A DNA stretch of 20,239 nucleotides. Origin: Prochlorococcus sp. AG-409-A19 (GTDB lineage: Bacteria > Cyanobacteriota > Cyanobacteriia > PCC-6307 > Cyanobiaceae). The stretch's first letter is position 1, and every line of letters begins with the position of its first letter. The notes under the pieces are model-generated. The model made no database searches and was not told the origin of the DNA. It was given only the letters and a program-made list of their open reading frames with translations. A program made the position numbers and the translations under genes. The DNA lies in NCBI GenBank assembly GCA_003216155.1, contig QCJH01000018.1, positions 1 through 20,239 on the forward strand, in the 5' to 3' direction. Positions 9,259-16,193 of the stretch are shown here, piece by piece.

Positions 9259-9914
9259 CATTTACCTCCTCTATCAAGCTTGTTACCAACTTGCTTTGCA
9301 GGTCGGATATTTAGAAGCCCACCAGGCTTTCCTGGGACGGATCCCTTAACCACTAAGAGATTGCGCTCACTATCAACTTTGATGATTGTGAGTCCACGCG
9401 TAGTGATTTGCTTGCCGCCATAACGACCAGCCATGCGTTTCCCTGGGTATATACGGCCTGGAGTTGTGCCTGCACCTGTAGAACCGGGCTCACGATGATT
9501 TTTTGAACCATGACTCATAGGTCCACGGCTAAATCCATGACGCTTCTGATATCCAGAAAAACCACGACCCATAGTGTCACCACTTACATCGACCTTTTGA
9601 CCTGGTTGAAAACTGCCAACTGTTATCGCAGCGCCAATCTCTAAATCACCTAAATCTTTTACGCGATATTCACGCAAATACTTGAGCAAATCTTGTCCAG
9701 ACTTGGAAAGGTGACCTTTTGAAGGCTTGTTGATTAGTTTCTCCCGAGTATCTCCATAGCCAACCTGAACAGCGGAATAACCATCTGTCTCAGAGCTCTT
9801 AAGCTGTGTGATTCGACAGGGTCCAGCCTCAATCAATGTGACTGGGACAGCTCTGCCTTGATCATCGAAAAACTGAGACATGCCCAGTTTCTTACCAAGG
9901 ATGCCAATAGACAT
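9258..9914 (-). CDS. rplC: 50S ribosomal protein L3
   Basis: L3 is an early-assembly 23S rRNA-binding protein near the peptidyl-transferase centre. It starts [18 protein letters not shown] at 9914 (218 residues) and holds the conserved L3 signature [27 protein letters not shown] and the [17 protein letters not shown] loop. A TTG three codons upstream is not needed. It is the first gene of the operon, since rpsJ is elsewhere in cyanobacteria. No Shine-Dalgarno sequence is near the ATG; the nearest GAGGT is about 24 nt upstream in a hairpin described separately. The stop overlaps the rplD start. Confidence 0.97.
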   Translation of the reverse strand: MSIGILGKKLGMSQFFDDQGRAVPVTLIEAGPCRITQLKSSETDGYSAVQVGYGDTREKLINKPSKGHLSKSGQDLLKYLREYRVKDLGDLEIGAAITVGSFQPGQKVDVSGDTMGRGFSGYQKRHGFSRGPMSHGSKNHREPGSTGAGTTPGRIYPGKRMAGRYGGKQITTRGLTIIKVDSERNLLVVKGSVPGKPGGLLNIRPAKQVGNKLDRGGK

Positions 9915-9938
9915 GGGTATCAAAACGCCAGCGTGAAC

Positions 9939-9954
9939 ACCTCTTGAATGAGGT
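9939..9954 (-). promoter_or_regulatory. Small hairpin in the presumed rplC leader
   Basis: On the mRNA strand ACCTC, six loop bases, then GAGGT form a perfect 5-bp stem about 24 nt before the rplC ATG. The 3' arm is Shine-Dalgarno-like. It could be a ribosome standby or repressor-binding element, but five base pairs can arise by chance. Confidence 0.3.
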
Positions 9955-9966
9955 TTGTGAAATTTG

Positions 9967-9994
9967 CTGATAAAGAAAGCGCTTTCTTGACCAA
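9967..9994 (-). promoter_or_regulatory. Candidate ribosomal-operon promoter with palindrome as spacer
   Basis: On the minus strand TTGGTC (9994-9989) and TATCAG (9972-9967) are separated by exactly 16 bp. Those 16 bp are the perfect palindrome AAGAAAGCGCTTTCTT (9973-9988). The hexamers match the sigma-70 consensus only in part (3/6 and 4/6). The implied transcription start near 9960 would give a leader of about 46 nt. The palindrome is certain; the promoter reading is inference. Confidence 0.35.
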
Positions 9995-10303
9995 AAAACT
10001 AGATCCATCAAAAGAAAGATCTTCTTAGTTATTTCGGATTGAGCTAGCGAACGAATCAGCTGGCTGGGACTTAACCGATCATGTGTGAATCTGATTAGTT
10101 TCCCGGCAGCCTGGGATAATCCCATTACTGCACTGACCAATGAGCTCGGCGCATTCGCCGGGCCTGCTTAAAATTCTGGAGGCCCAGCTAGCGGATGGGC
10201 GCAGAAATTCCAAGCAAACTAAAACATTACACCACCACCCACAATTCCTATGTTGTTTTTCTGATGAACTGCCAGACTTACAACCAAAGCTTGATTTAAA
10301 TCC

Positions 10304-10765
10304 ATGCCGCTTTTGCTCTCTGGTAAGGGATTTCGCCGTGAACTAGAGGCAGCAGGTTGTATGGCGATACATGTACCCCTAGAAGGTGGCACTGAAACCA
10401 GGCTCCTAAGAAGATTGCGAGCTGCTGGCTATCGGACACAAATTTCATCCGCCAGAGGGCTTGGTGATCCTGAGGTGTTTTTATGTCAGCTTCATGGGAT
10501 TAGACCACCACATCTAGGCCATCAATCTGTTGGTCGCAGTGCTGCTGTTGGAGAAGTGCAGCAGGTCATGCCCCAATTAACTGAATTCATTCAAGATCAA
10601 TCACCAGTTGCTCTCTGGTTACTGGAAGGCCAAGTATTGTCCAAATCAGAACTTTTCTCTCTATGTGATCTATGCACAAGAGAGAAACGTTTAAAAGTGA
10701 TAGTAGAAATGGGAGGTGCAAGAAAACTGCACTGGCAACCCATGCGTACTCATTTAAAGACCTAA
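10304..10765 (+). CDS. ndhN: NAD(P)H-quinone oxidoreductase subunit N
   Basis: NdhN is a cyanobacteria- and plastid-specific subunit of the NDH-1 complex in the thylakoid membrane, which works in cyclic electron flow and respiration. The 153-residue protein starts [19 protein letters not shown] and has the NdhN strings [45 protein letters not shown] and [13 protein letters not shown]. The length matches picocyanobacterial NdhN. No strong Shine-Dalgarno sequence precedes the ATG. ldpA follows after 20 bp on the same strand, so the two are probably cotranscribed. Confidence 0.93.
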   Translation: MPLLLSGKGFRRELEAAGCMAIHVPLEGGTETRLLRRLRAAGYRTQISSARGLGDPEVFLCQLHGIRPPHLGHQSVGRSAAVGEVQQVMPQLTEFIQDQSPVALWLLEGQVLSKSELFSLCDLCTREKRLKVIVEMGGARKLHWQPMRTHLKT

Positions 10766-10785
10766 TCCTTTAGCAGGAGCGTTTT

Positions 10786-11814
10786 ATGAAAAGCGCAATA
10801 GATGGTGAAATTGCCATTAGAGAAGGTGCCTGGGTAAAGCTAATTTGCGGTGCCAGTAATGAAGATTTGCCATCAATTACAGATCTTTGTGCAGTTTATG
10901 CCGCAGCTGGAGTTCATTGCATTGATGTCGCCGCCGATGCTGCTGTTGTTTTAGCTGCAAGAAAAGGACTCGATTGGGTCGAATCACGACAATCAATCCG
11001 TCCTTGGTTAATGATTAGCCTTAGCGATGGACAAGATATTCACTTCAGGAAAGCTTGGTTTGATCCAAAATATTGTCCGGCGAACTGCCCACGTCCATGT
11101 GAGCAAATCTGTCCTGCTGAAGCGATCCAAGAAAAAAAAGGTATCAATCAAAGCAGGTGTTATGGATGTGGACGCTGTTTACCTATATGTCCTTTCGGCT
11201 TAATACGCGAACAAAGTAAACATATAGATCAAAAAGCTATAGGCCCTTTGATTTCAGATTTATCACCAGATGCAGTAGAAATACATACAGCACCTGGGAG
11301 AGGCAAAGCTTTTGAAGCCACCGTCTCAGAACTAATGAAAGCTAATATTCACCTCAATCGATTGGCTGTCAGTTGCGGACTTCATGGACATAAAGATAAT
11401 ATTGATGAATTAGCGCAAGAGCTATGGATACGCCACAACTGCATACGTAAACATAGTCAAAAACCACTCTGGCAAGTTGATGGTCGGCCTATGAGTGGGG
11501 ATATAGGACAAGGTACATCTGCAATCTCTTTAAAACTTTGGGAGAGGCTTCACCCATTAGCTCCTCCTGGCCCAATGCAACTGGCCGGGGGAACCAATTC
11601 ACACACGATTAAACATGCTCCTATTAAAAATGGGCCTTCAGGTATTGCATTTGGAGGATTTGCCAGAAAACTCATTCAACCTTTGCTTAAAGAAGCAGAA
11701 GCAAGGCAAATAAGTCTTCGAGAATGGCCCGAAGGCTGGCAAGCTGCACTTTTCAAAGCCAAACATCTAATAAATCCTTGGTTATCTCGCAAATCATCTT
11801 CAAAAACCTGCTAA
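10786..11814 (+). CDS. ldpA: LdpA, iron-sulfur light-dependent period protein
   Basis: In Synechococcus elongatus LdpA carries iron-sulfur clusters and feeds light/redox state to the circadian clock. This 342-residue protein has two cluster motifs in mid-protein: C97-x3-C101-x3-C105-x3-C109-P, and C125-x2-C128-x2-C131-x3-C135-P, the second a typical 4Fe-4S ferredoxin motif. The N-terminal part resembles a TIM-barrel/dihydropteroate-like fold (GVHCIDVAADAAVV), and the C-terminal part matches the LdpA-specific domain. AGGAG lies 6 nt before the ATG. It follows ndhN by 20 bp, which fits a role in sensing photosynthetic redox state. Confidence 0.88.
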   Translation: MKSAIDGEIAIREGAWVKLICGASNEDLPSITDLCAVYAAAGVHCIDVAADAAVVLAARKGLDWVESRQSIRPWLMISLSDGQDIHFRKAWFDPKYCPANCPRPCEQICPAEAIQEKKGINQSRCYGCGRCLPICPFGLIREQSKHIDQKAIGPLISDLSPDAVEIHTAPGRGKAFEATVSELMKANIHLNRLAVSCGLHGHKDNIDELAQELWIRHNCIRKHSQKPLWQVDGRPMSGDIGQGTSAISLKLWERLHPLAPPGPMQLAGGTNSHTIKHAPIKNGPSGIAFGGFARKLIQPLLKEAEARQISLREWPEGWQAALFKAKHLINPWLSRKSSSKTC

Positions 11815-11862
11815 AAGGCCTAAATAAGTTCCTACTGAATTTCTTGGCAGCCCTTAAAAGCG

Positions 11863-13497
11863 ATGCAGCCACAGCAAGTTACTGATGATCTAGGCCGACT
11901 TCTGGAACTTTTGCCAGAACCGGTACAACAAGCTTTGGCATCATCTGCTAGCCAAGAAGAGCTTATCGAAGTAGTACTTGATCTGGGCAGAATTCCTGAG
12001 GCTCGTTATCCAGGGAAAGTAGTAGCACTCGGTAATGAATATCTAACACGTAATGATCTTCAAAACACTGTTGATCTTTTAGGGCAGTTCGGAGCAGATA
12101 ATCGAGCAGGAATTGAAAGAACACTGCATCGAATAAGCGCCATACGTAATCGTCAACAAGTTGTAGTTGGGCTTACGTGTCGCGTAGGCAGAGCCGTTTT
12201 TGGAACAGTTGCCATGGTCAGAGATCTTTTAAATAGTGGTCAATCTCTTTTGCTCATGGGCCGGCCTGGAGTAGGCAAAACAACTGCTCTTCGTGAAATC
12301 GCCAGGGTACTAGCTGATGAAATAAAAAGAAGAGTAGTAGTCATAGATACAAGTAACGAAATTGCTGGTGATGGAGATATTCCACATCCAGCTATAGGCA
12401 GGGCTAGAAGAATGCAAGTTGCCAAGCCTGAATATCAACACCAAGTCATGATAGAGGCTGTAGAAAACCACATGCCAGAGGTAATTATCATCGATGAAAT
12501 AGGTACAGAGTTAGAAGCTAATGCCGCCAGAACAATTGCAGAAAGAGGAGTACAACTAGTCGCAACTGCTCACGGCAATACCCTCAAAAACTTAATAAAA
12601 AATCCAACACTATGTGATCTTATAGGAGGCATTCAATCTGTAACTCTAGGAGACGAAGAAGCTCGAAGAAGACAAACTCAAAAAACAGTTCTTGAAAGAT
12701 CTAGAGAACCAACTTTCCCCGTCGCAGTGGAAATGAATAGTCGCAACCACTGGGCAATTCATACCGATGTTGCAGCTACTGTTGATTTACTGCTAAGAGG
12801 GCAAACTCCCAAACCCCAAGATCGTGAACTTAGCAGTGACGGGTCTATGAGAATCATCAATCCAATGATGTCAAAAAAAAATATTTCACGGCCAAAAATA
12901 TCGACATCAAACCAACCAGCAAAACCAAATCTAAATATATCTGAAAAGCACAATTCAACCTCCCATGCTGAAGACAAAAACTATTTAGCAGCGCAAAAAT
13001 TATTAAGAATTTACTCCTGTGGGATTACAAAGCAGCTTTTAGAAGAAACAATTAGACGTCACGATTGGCCAGCTACTTACGTAGATAGCCTCAATGAGGC
13101 TGATGTTGTGATGAGCATCAAACAAACCCTGAGTCAACATCGTGAAATCAGGCATCTAGCACGTAATAAACGTATCCCAATACTTGTAATCAAATCGGCG
13201 TCCCTGCATCAAATAGAACGTGCTATTGAACGACTTCTGGCTCGTCAGCCTGAGCCAATGCATCGCCCTGTGCCCACAAAAACTGAAAACAAAGACAAAG
13301 AAGATGCCCTTGCAGCTTTAGAGGAGTGCAGATTGGCTGTTGAACAAGTTGTTGTACCACTTGGACGACCGGTAGAACTTATTCCTCGCAATGAGAAAAT
13401 CCTTCAAATGCAAGCTGACCTAGTAATGCGTTACCGCCTTCGAAGTGATGTTTTCGGGCATGCTGATCAACAGCGTCTGCGTGTATACCCTCGCTAA
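11863..13497 (+). CDS. Ycf45/SpoIIIAA-like AAA ATPase with C-terminal R3H-type region
   Basis: This 544-residue protein belongs to the Ycf45 family found in cyanobacteria and some plastids; its function is not established. Visible parts: an N-terminal region of about 100 residues, an ATPase domain with Walker A GRPGVGKT (133-140) and Walker B VIIIDEIG (207-214), a low-complexity polar linker (about 313-375), a middle domain (about 376-460), and a C-terminal region that aligns with the single-stranded nucleic-acid-binding R3H domain. The R-x3-H signature that names R3H domains is not visible in the last 65 residues. It lies 48 bp after ldpA, with no close Shine-Dalgarno sequence, and may be part of the same transcript. 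Confidence 0.85.
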   Translation: MQPQQVTDDLGRLLELLPEPVQQALASSASQEELIEVVLDLGRIPEARYPGKVVALGNEYLTRNDLQNTVDLLGQFGADNRAGIERTLHRISAIRNRQQVVVGLTCRVGRAVFGTVAMVRDLLNSGQSLLLMGRPGVGKTTALREIARVLADEIKRRVVVIDTSNEIAGDGDIPHPAIGRARRMQVAKPEYQHQVMIEAVENHMPEVIIIDEIGTELEANAARTIAERGVQLVATAHGNTLKNLIKNPTLCDLIGGIQSVTLGDEEARRRQTQKTVLERSREPTFPVAVEMNSRNHWAIHTDVAATVDLLLRGQTPKPQDRELSSDGSMRIINPMMSKKNISRPKISTSNQPAKPNLNISEKHNSTSHAEDKNYLAAQKLLRIYSCGITKQLLEETIRRHDWPATYVDSLNEADVVMSIKQTLSQHREIRHLARNKRIPILVIKSASLHQIERAIERLLARQPEPMHRPVPTKTENKDKEDALAALEECRLAVEQVVVPLGRPVELIPRNEKILQMQADLVMRYRLRSDVFGHADQQRLRVYPR

Positions 13498-13600
13498 AAA
13501 TCCCTTCATCTTCATGGTTGATTGACGAAGGTCACTCCACTATGGGTAACTATTTGAAAGACAGTGAAGCCATCTCTATGAAGGTGGCGATCTGAATCAA

Positions 13601-13672
13601 TGGGCCGTCGCCAAGTGGTAAGGCAGCGGGTTTTGGTCCCGCCATTCCTAGGTTCGAATCCTAGCGGCCCAG
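13601..13672 (+). tRNA. tRNA-Gln (anticodon UUG)
   Basis: A complete cloverleaf folds by eye. The acceptor stem is TGGGCCG/CGGCCCA with discriminator G at 13672. The anticodon stem is GCGGG/CCCGC around the loop TTTTGGT, anticodon TTG. The T arm is CTAGG/CCTAG with TTCGAAT. CCA is not encoded; TTTT follows. The U1-A72 end pair is typical of bacterial tRNA-Gln. The next gene starts 16 bp downstream. Confidence 0.96.
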
Positions 13673-13688
13673 TTTTACAAAACTTTTG

Positions 13689-14465
13689 GTGACATCTCGA
13701 CCCCTTTTGGTTTTCGATTTTGACGGGGTCATCGTCGATGGAATGGACGAATACTGGTGGAGTTCACGTGAAACTTGCATTGATCTTCTGGGTAGCGGAT
13801 TACGCTCTAATTCGCTGCCGCGAAATGCACCAGAAAGCTTCCGCTCCCTTCGACCTTGGATCCATCAAGGCTGGGAAATGGTTTTACTAACTGCAGAACT
13901 AACTCGCACAAATAGTCCCCTTCGACTAAAAGGAACCCAGTTTTTTGCAAGCAAATATCTGCAAAACTGCGAAGAAGCCCTCAAAGCTTGGGGATGGTCT
14001 CCTGTTCAGCTTCAGGAAGCACTAGACCATACTCGTCGAGTTGCTGTGGCTCATGATCGAGCTGCTTGGTTAGCTCGTCACCGTACCTTTCCTGGAGTCG
14101 TCCAACGTCTTAATTGCCTAGCGGCAGAGAAAGTGGACTTAGTAATACTGACCACCAAAGGGGAAGCATTTACCGACGAACTACTTCGATCCTTGAACCT
14201 CACTCCTCAGCAGCTGTATGGGCACGAATCTGGCAGCAAACGTGATGTATTGCTTCATCTTGCAGCTGAACACTCACTTCTTGGTTTTGTAGAAGACAGG
14301 CGTAAGACCCTGGAAAATATTCTCTCAACACCCAAACTGTCTTCCCTTCCTTGTTATTTGGCCAGTTGGGGCTACCTAAAGCCTCAAGACAAGCAAAATC
14401 TCCCTATCGGCATTCACATACTGGAGCCAGAAGACCTAGCGGCCCCCTTGGCGAGATGGCCCTAA
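13689..14465 (+). CDS. HAD-family hydrolase, substrate unknown
   Basis: All four HAD motifs are visible: DFDGV near the N-terminus (nucleophile and acid aspartates), the threonine of VILTTKGEAF (motif II), the lysine of GSKRDVLLHL (motif III), and FVEDRRKTL (motif IV). This predicts a Mg2+-dependent phosphatase or phosphotransferase with a helical cap between the first two motifs. I use the GTG at 13689 (258 residues); a TTG one codon upstream is also possible, and no ATG or clear Shine-Dalgarno sequence is available. It begins 16 bp after tRNA-Gln, so they may share a transcript. The substrate cannot be told from sequence alone. Confidence 0.85.
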   Translation: MTSRPLLVFDFDGVIVDGMDEYWWSSRETCIDLLGSGLRSNSLPRNAPESFRSLRPWIHQGWEMVLLTAELTRTNSPLRLKGTQFFASKYLQNCEEALKAWGWSPVQLQEALDHTRRVAVAHDRAAWLARHRTFPGVVQRLNCLAAEKVDLVILTTKGEAFTDELLRSLNLTPQQLYGHESGSKRDVLLHLAAEHSLLGFVEDRRKTLENILSTPKLSSLPCYLASWGYLKPQDKQNLPIGIHILEPEDLAAPLARWP

Positions 14466-14473
14466 TTAGCTAG

Positions 14474-14487
14474 CGTACGCCTGTACT
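14474..14487 (+). promoter_or_regulatory. Candidate LexA (SOS) box upstream of recA
   Basis: The 14-mer CGTACGCCTGTACT has the form GTAC-N4-GTAC. It agrees with the cyanobacterial LexA motif RGTACNNNDGTWCB at every position except the first (C for R), and with the CGWAC-N4-GTWC type of box known from Gram-positive bacteria. It lies about 120 bp upstream of the preferred recA start, just after the HAD gene stop. recA is a classic LexA target. Confidence 0.72.
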
Positions 14488-14608
14488 ACAAGAAGAAGTC
14501 GTGGAGCAACAAACCTTTGGGCCTTGCTTAGGCCAGTCACATTAAATCGCATTAATGGCTATCAAAGGACCTGCTCCAAGCACTTCTCCTCCGTCATCAC
14601 ATTTCATC

Positions 14609-15748
14609 ATGCCAGCCGAAGTGAAAACGAATCCACCCTCCAATATCGATTCTCCCAAAAACAATCCTCGCTCAGGCGAGCGAGATAAAGCCCTCAATCT
14701 TGTACTAGGGCAAATCGAACGCAATTTTGGCAAAGGTTCGATCATGCGCCTAGGTGACGCCTCCAGGATGCGCGTAGAGACCATTTCCACTGGCGCGCTC
14801 ACGCTTGATCTCGCTCTGGGAGGTGGGTATCCCAAAGGAAGGGTTGTAGAGATATACGGGCCAGAAAGTTCCGGCAAAACCACTCTCACATTGCATGCGA
14901 TTGCAGAAGCACAACGCCGAGGAGGTGTGGCTGCTTTCGTCGACGCCGAGCATGCTCTCGACCCCGTTTACGCAGCCTCTCTAGGCGTCGACATTGAGAA
15001 CCTATTGGTATCTCAGCCAGACACTGGAGAAATGGCCCTAGAGATTGTCGACCAACTCGTGCGATCCGCAGCCGTGGATATCGTCGTTGTCGACTCCGTA
15101 GCCGCTCTCACTCCCAGATCAGAAATCGAAGGGGAAATGGGAGATCTCGCCGTAGGAAGCCAGGCTCGGCTCATGAGTCAAGCGATGCGAAAAATCACAG
15201 GAAACATTGGCAAATCAGGCTGTACTGTCATTTTCCTCAATCAACTGCGCCTGAAGATAGGAGTCACCTATGGCAACCCTGAAACCACCACTGGGGGGAA
15301 TGCCCTGAAGTTCTACGCCTCTGTCAGGCTCGACATCCGCCGAATTCAGACGCTGAAGCGAGGAACAGAAGAATATGGAATTCGAGCCAAGGTAAAAGTA
15401 GCCAAGAACAAAGTCGCCCCTCCATTCCGCATTGCAGAGTTCGATATTCTGTTTGGTCGTGGTATCAGCACACTGGGCTGCCTACTCGACCTCGCGGAAG
15501 AAACAGACGTGGTAACACGCAAAGGTGCCTGGTATAGCTACAAAGGCGACAACATTGGGCAAGGACGCGATAACACAATCGCCTGGCTGGAGAAAAACCC
15601 TGAGTCTCGAGATCAGATTGAGTCATTAGTGCGCCAAAAGTTAACTGAAGGATCCGAGGTTTCCGCTAACTCCATGCGACCTCTTGCTGCTGCGGCTCGT
15701 ACTGCAACGACAAAGAAAGATAACGCTCAAAGCCTAGAGGCTGCCTAG
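14609..15748 (+). CDS. recA: Recombinase A
   Basis: RecA forms ATP-dependent filaments on single-stranded DNA, promotes strand exchange and triggers LexA self-cleavage. From the ATG at 14609 ([10 protein letters not shown]) it has 379 residues. It shows the family start region [22 protein letters not shown], Walker A GPESSGKT (84-91), Walker B region [14 protein letters not shown], loop 2 around [28 protein letters not shown], and an alanine-rich C-terminal tail. An upstream ATG at 14555 would add 18 poorly conserved residues and is less likely. The gene is intact, with no intein. Its GC content (about 50-60% in most rows I counted) is above that of tyrA and its other neighbours (about 35-45%). 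Confidence 0.97.
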   Translation: MPAEVKTNPPSNIDSPKNNPRSGERDKALNLVLGQIERNFGKGSIMRLGDASRMRVETISTGALTLDLALGGGYPKGRVVEIYGPESSGKTTLTLHAIAEAQRRGGVAAFVDAEHALDPVYAASLGVDIENLLVSQPDTGEMALEIVDQLVRSAAVDIVVVDSVAALTPRSEIEGEMGDLAVGSQARLMSQAMRKITGNIGKSGCTVIFLNQLRLKIGVTYGNPETTTGGNALKFYASVRLDIRRIQTLKRGTEEYGIRAKVKVAKNKVAPPFRIAEFDILFGRGISTLGCLLDLAEETDVVTRKGAWYSYKGDNIGQGRDNTIAWLEKNPESRDQIESLVRQKLTEGSEVSANSMRPLAAAARTATTKKDNAQSLEAA

Positions 15749-15780
15749 ATATTAGGCCATAAAAATCCATAAAATCTAGG
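15744..15780. repeat. Inverted repeat spanning the recA stop
   Basis: CCTAGAT (15744-15750) and ATCTAGG (15774-15780) form a perfect 7-bp inverted repeat with a 23-nt loop that begins inside the last recA codons. No T-run follows, so an intrinsic terminator is not shown. The remainder of the 171-bp gap up to 15919 is AT-rich and holds nothing else I can name. Confidence 0.3.
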
Positions 15781-15919
15781 TCAAGTTAGGGGATTAAAAG
15801 ATAAGTATATACAGCTAATACTAAATATGATTAGTCTTAAGATCAGGCCCGAAGGGGGAATCAATAGCAAGCCAAGAGTTAATTCTCAAAGAATAGAAAG
15901 GATATCATAAAAAAATACT

Positions 15920-16159
15920 TTATCTGGCATCTGCAGGTACCCACCAACCAGCTGTTGGGCCAACAAAGCGCACTACTAGCCAAACTAAAATCAAAACCGC
16001 AATGCCAATCCAAGCGCCACGAGTTGTGATCGCATAAAACTGATTTTTTTGAGCCTCGGTTATAGGAAGCCAAGGAAGAATTCTTGGTGAATCATCCTTG
16101 TTAATCTTTGCCTGACGTGGAGGCAGTCCCTGATCGGCTCGGCGGCGGGCTTCTCCCAT
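15920..16159 (-). CDS. DUF2839 family small membrane protein
   Basis: This 79-residue protein starts MGEARRRADQGLPPR, the typical N-terminus of the cyanobacterial DUF2839 family. It has a polar N-terminal half and one hydrophobic segment (about residues 48-67, GAWIGIAVLILVWLVV), predicting one membrane span with a short C-terminus ending PADAR. Its function is unknown. The frame stays open upstream to 16234, but that part overlaps the next gene and is not family-like. It lies 34 bp downstream of the DinG-like gene on the same strand, and a run of seven T's follows its stop on the coding strand. Confidence 0.8.
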   Translation of the reverse strand: MGEARRRADQGLPPRQAKINKDDSPRILPWLPITEAQKNQFYAITTRGAWIGIAVLILVWLVVRFVGPTAGWWVPADAR

Positions 16160-16193
16160 TGCCTTAATAAGTACGTAATGTGGTGAATAAAGG

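Larger units (their letters stand above)
9915..10303. other. Divergent intergenic region between rplC and ndhN
   Basis: This 389-bp stretch separates the ribosomal operon from the ndhN operon and should hold both promoters. Beyond the elements listed separately it contains an imperfect palindrome AAGAAAGATCTTCTT (10012-10026), the 11-bp palindrome GGGATAATCCC (10113-10123), and a 5-bp stem CGGCG/CGCCG with a CATT loop (10147-10160). The short open frames here look non-coding and resemble no known protein. I cannot place the ndhN promoter with confidence. Confidence 0.6.

Noticed and set aside
1..9914. Missing rpsJ, rpsN and rpmD as gene losses
   Set aside because: In cyanobacteria rpsJ and rpsN are located elsewhere and L30 is normally absent, so the order here is ordinary.
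9892..10140. Minus-strand open frame of 82 codons upstream of rplC
   Set aside because: It overlaps the start of rplC in another frame, covers the probable promoter region and has no recognisable protein features.
10147..10160. CGGCG/CGCCG hairpin as a transcription terminator
   Set aside because: It lies between divergent genes, where no terminator is needed, and has no T-run on either side.
10140..10346. Plus-strand open frame of 68 codons before ndhN
   Set aside because: It overlaps the ndhN start in another frame and shows no conserved pattern; it is probably non-coding promoter sequence.
13569..13588. 6-bp hairpin just upstream of tRNA-Gln as terminator of the Ycf45 gene
   Set aside because: The stem includes a G-T pair, no T-run follows, and it is only 12 bp from the tRNA; it may be chance.
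14555..14608. 18-residue N-terminal extension of RecA from an upstream ATG
   Set aside because: The extension is low complexity and not RecA-like; the MPAE start at 14609 fits related picocyanobacterial RecA proteins better.
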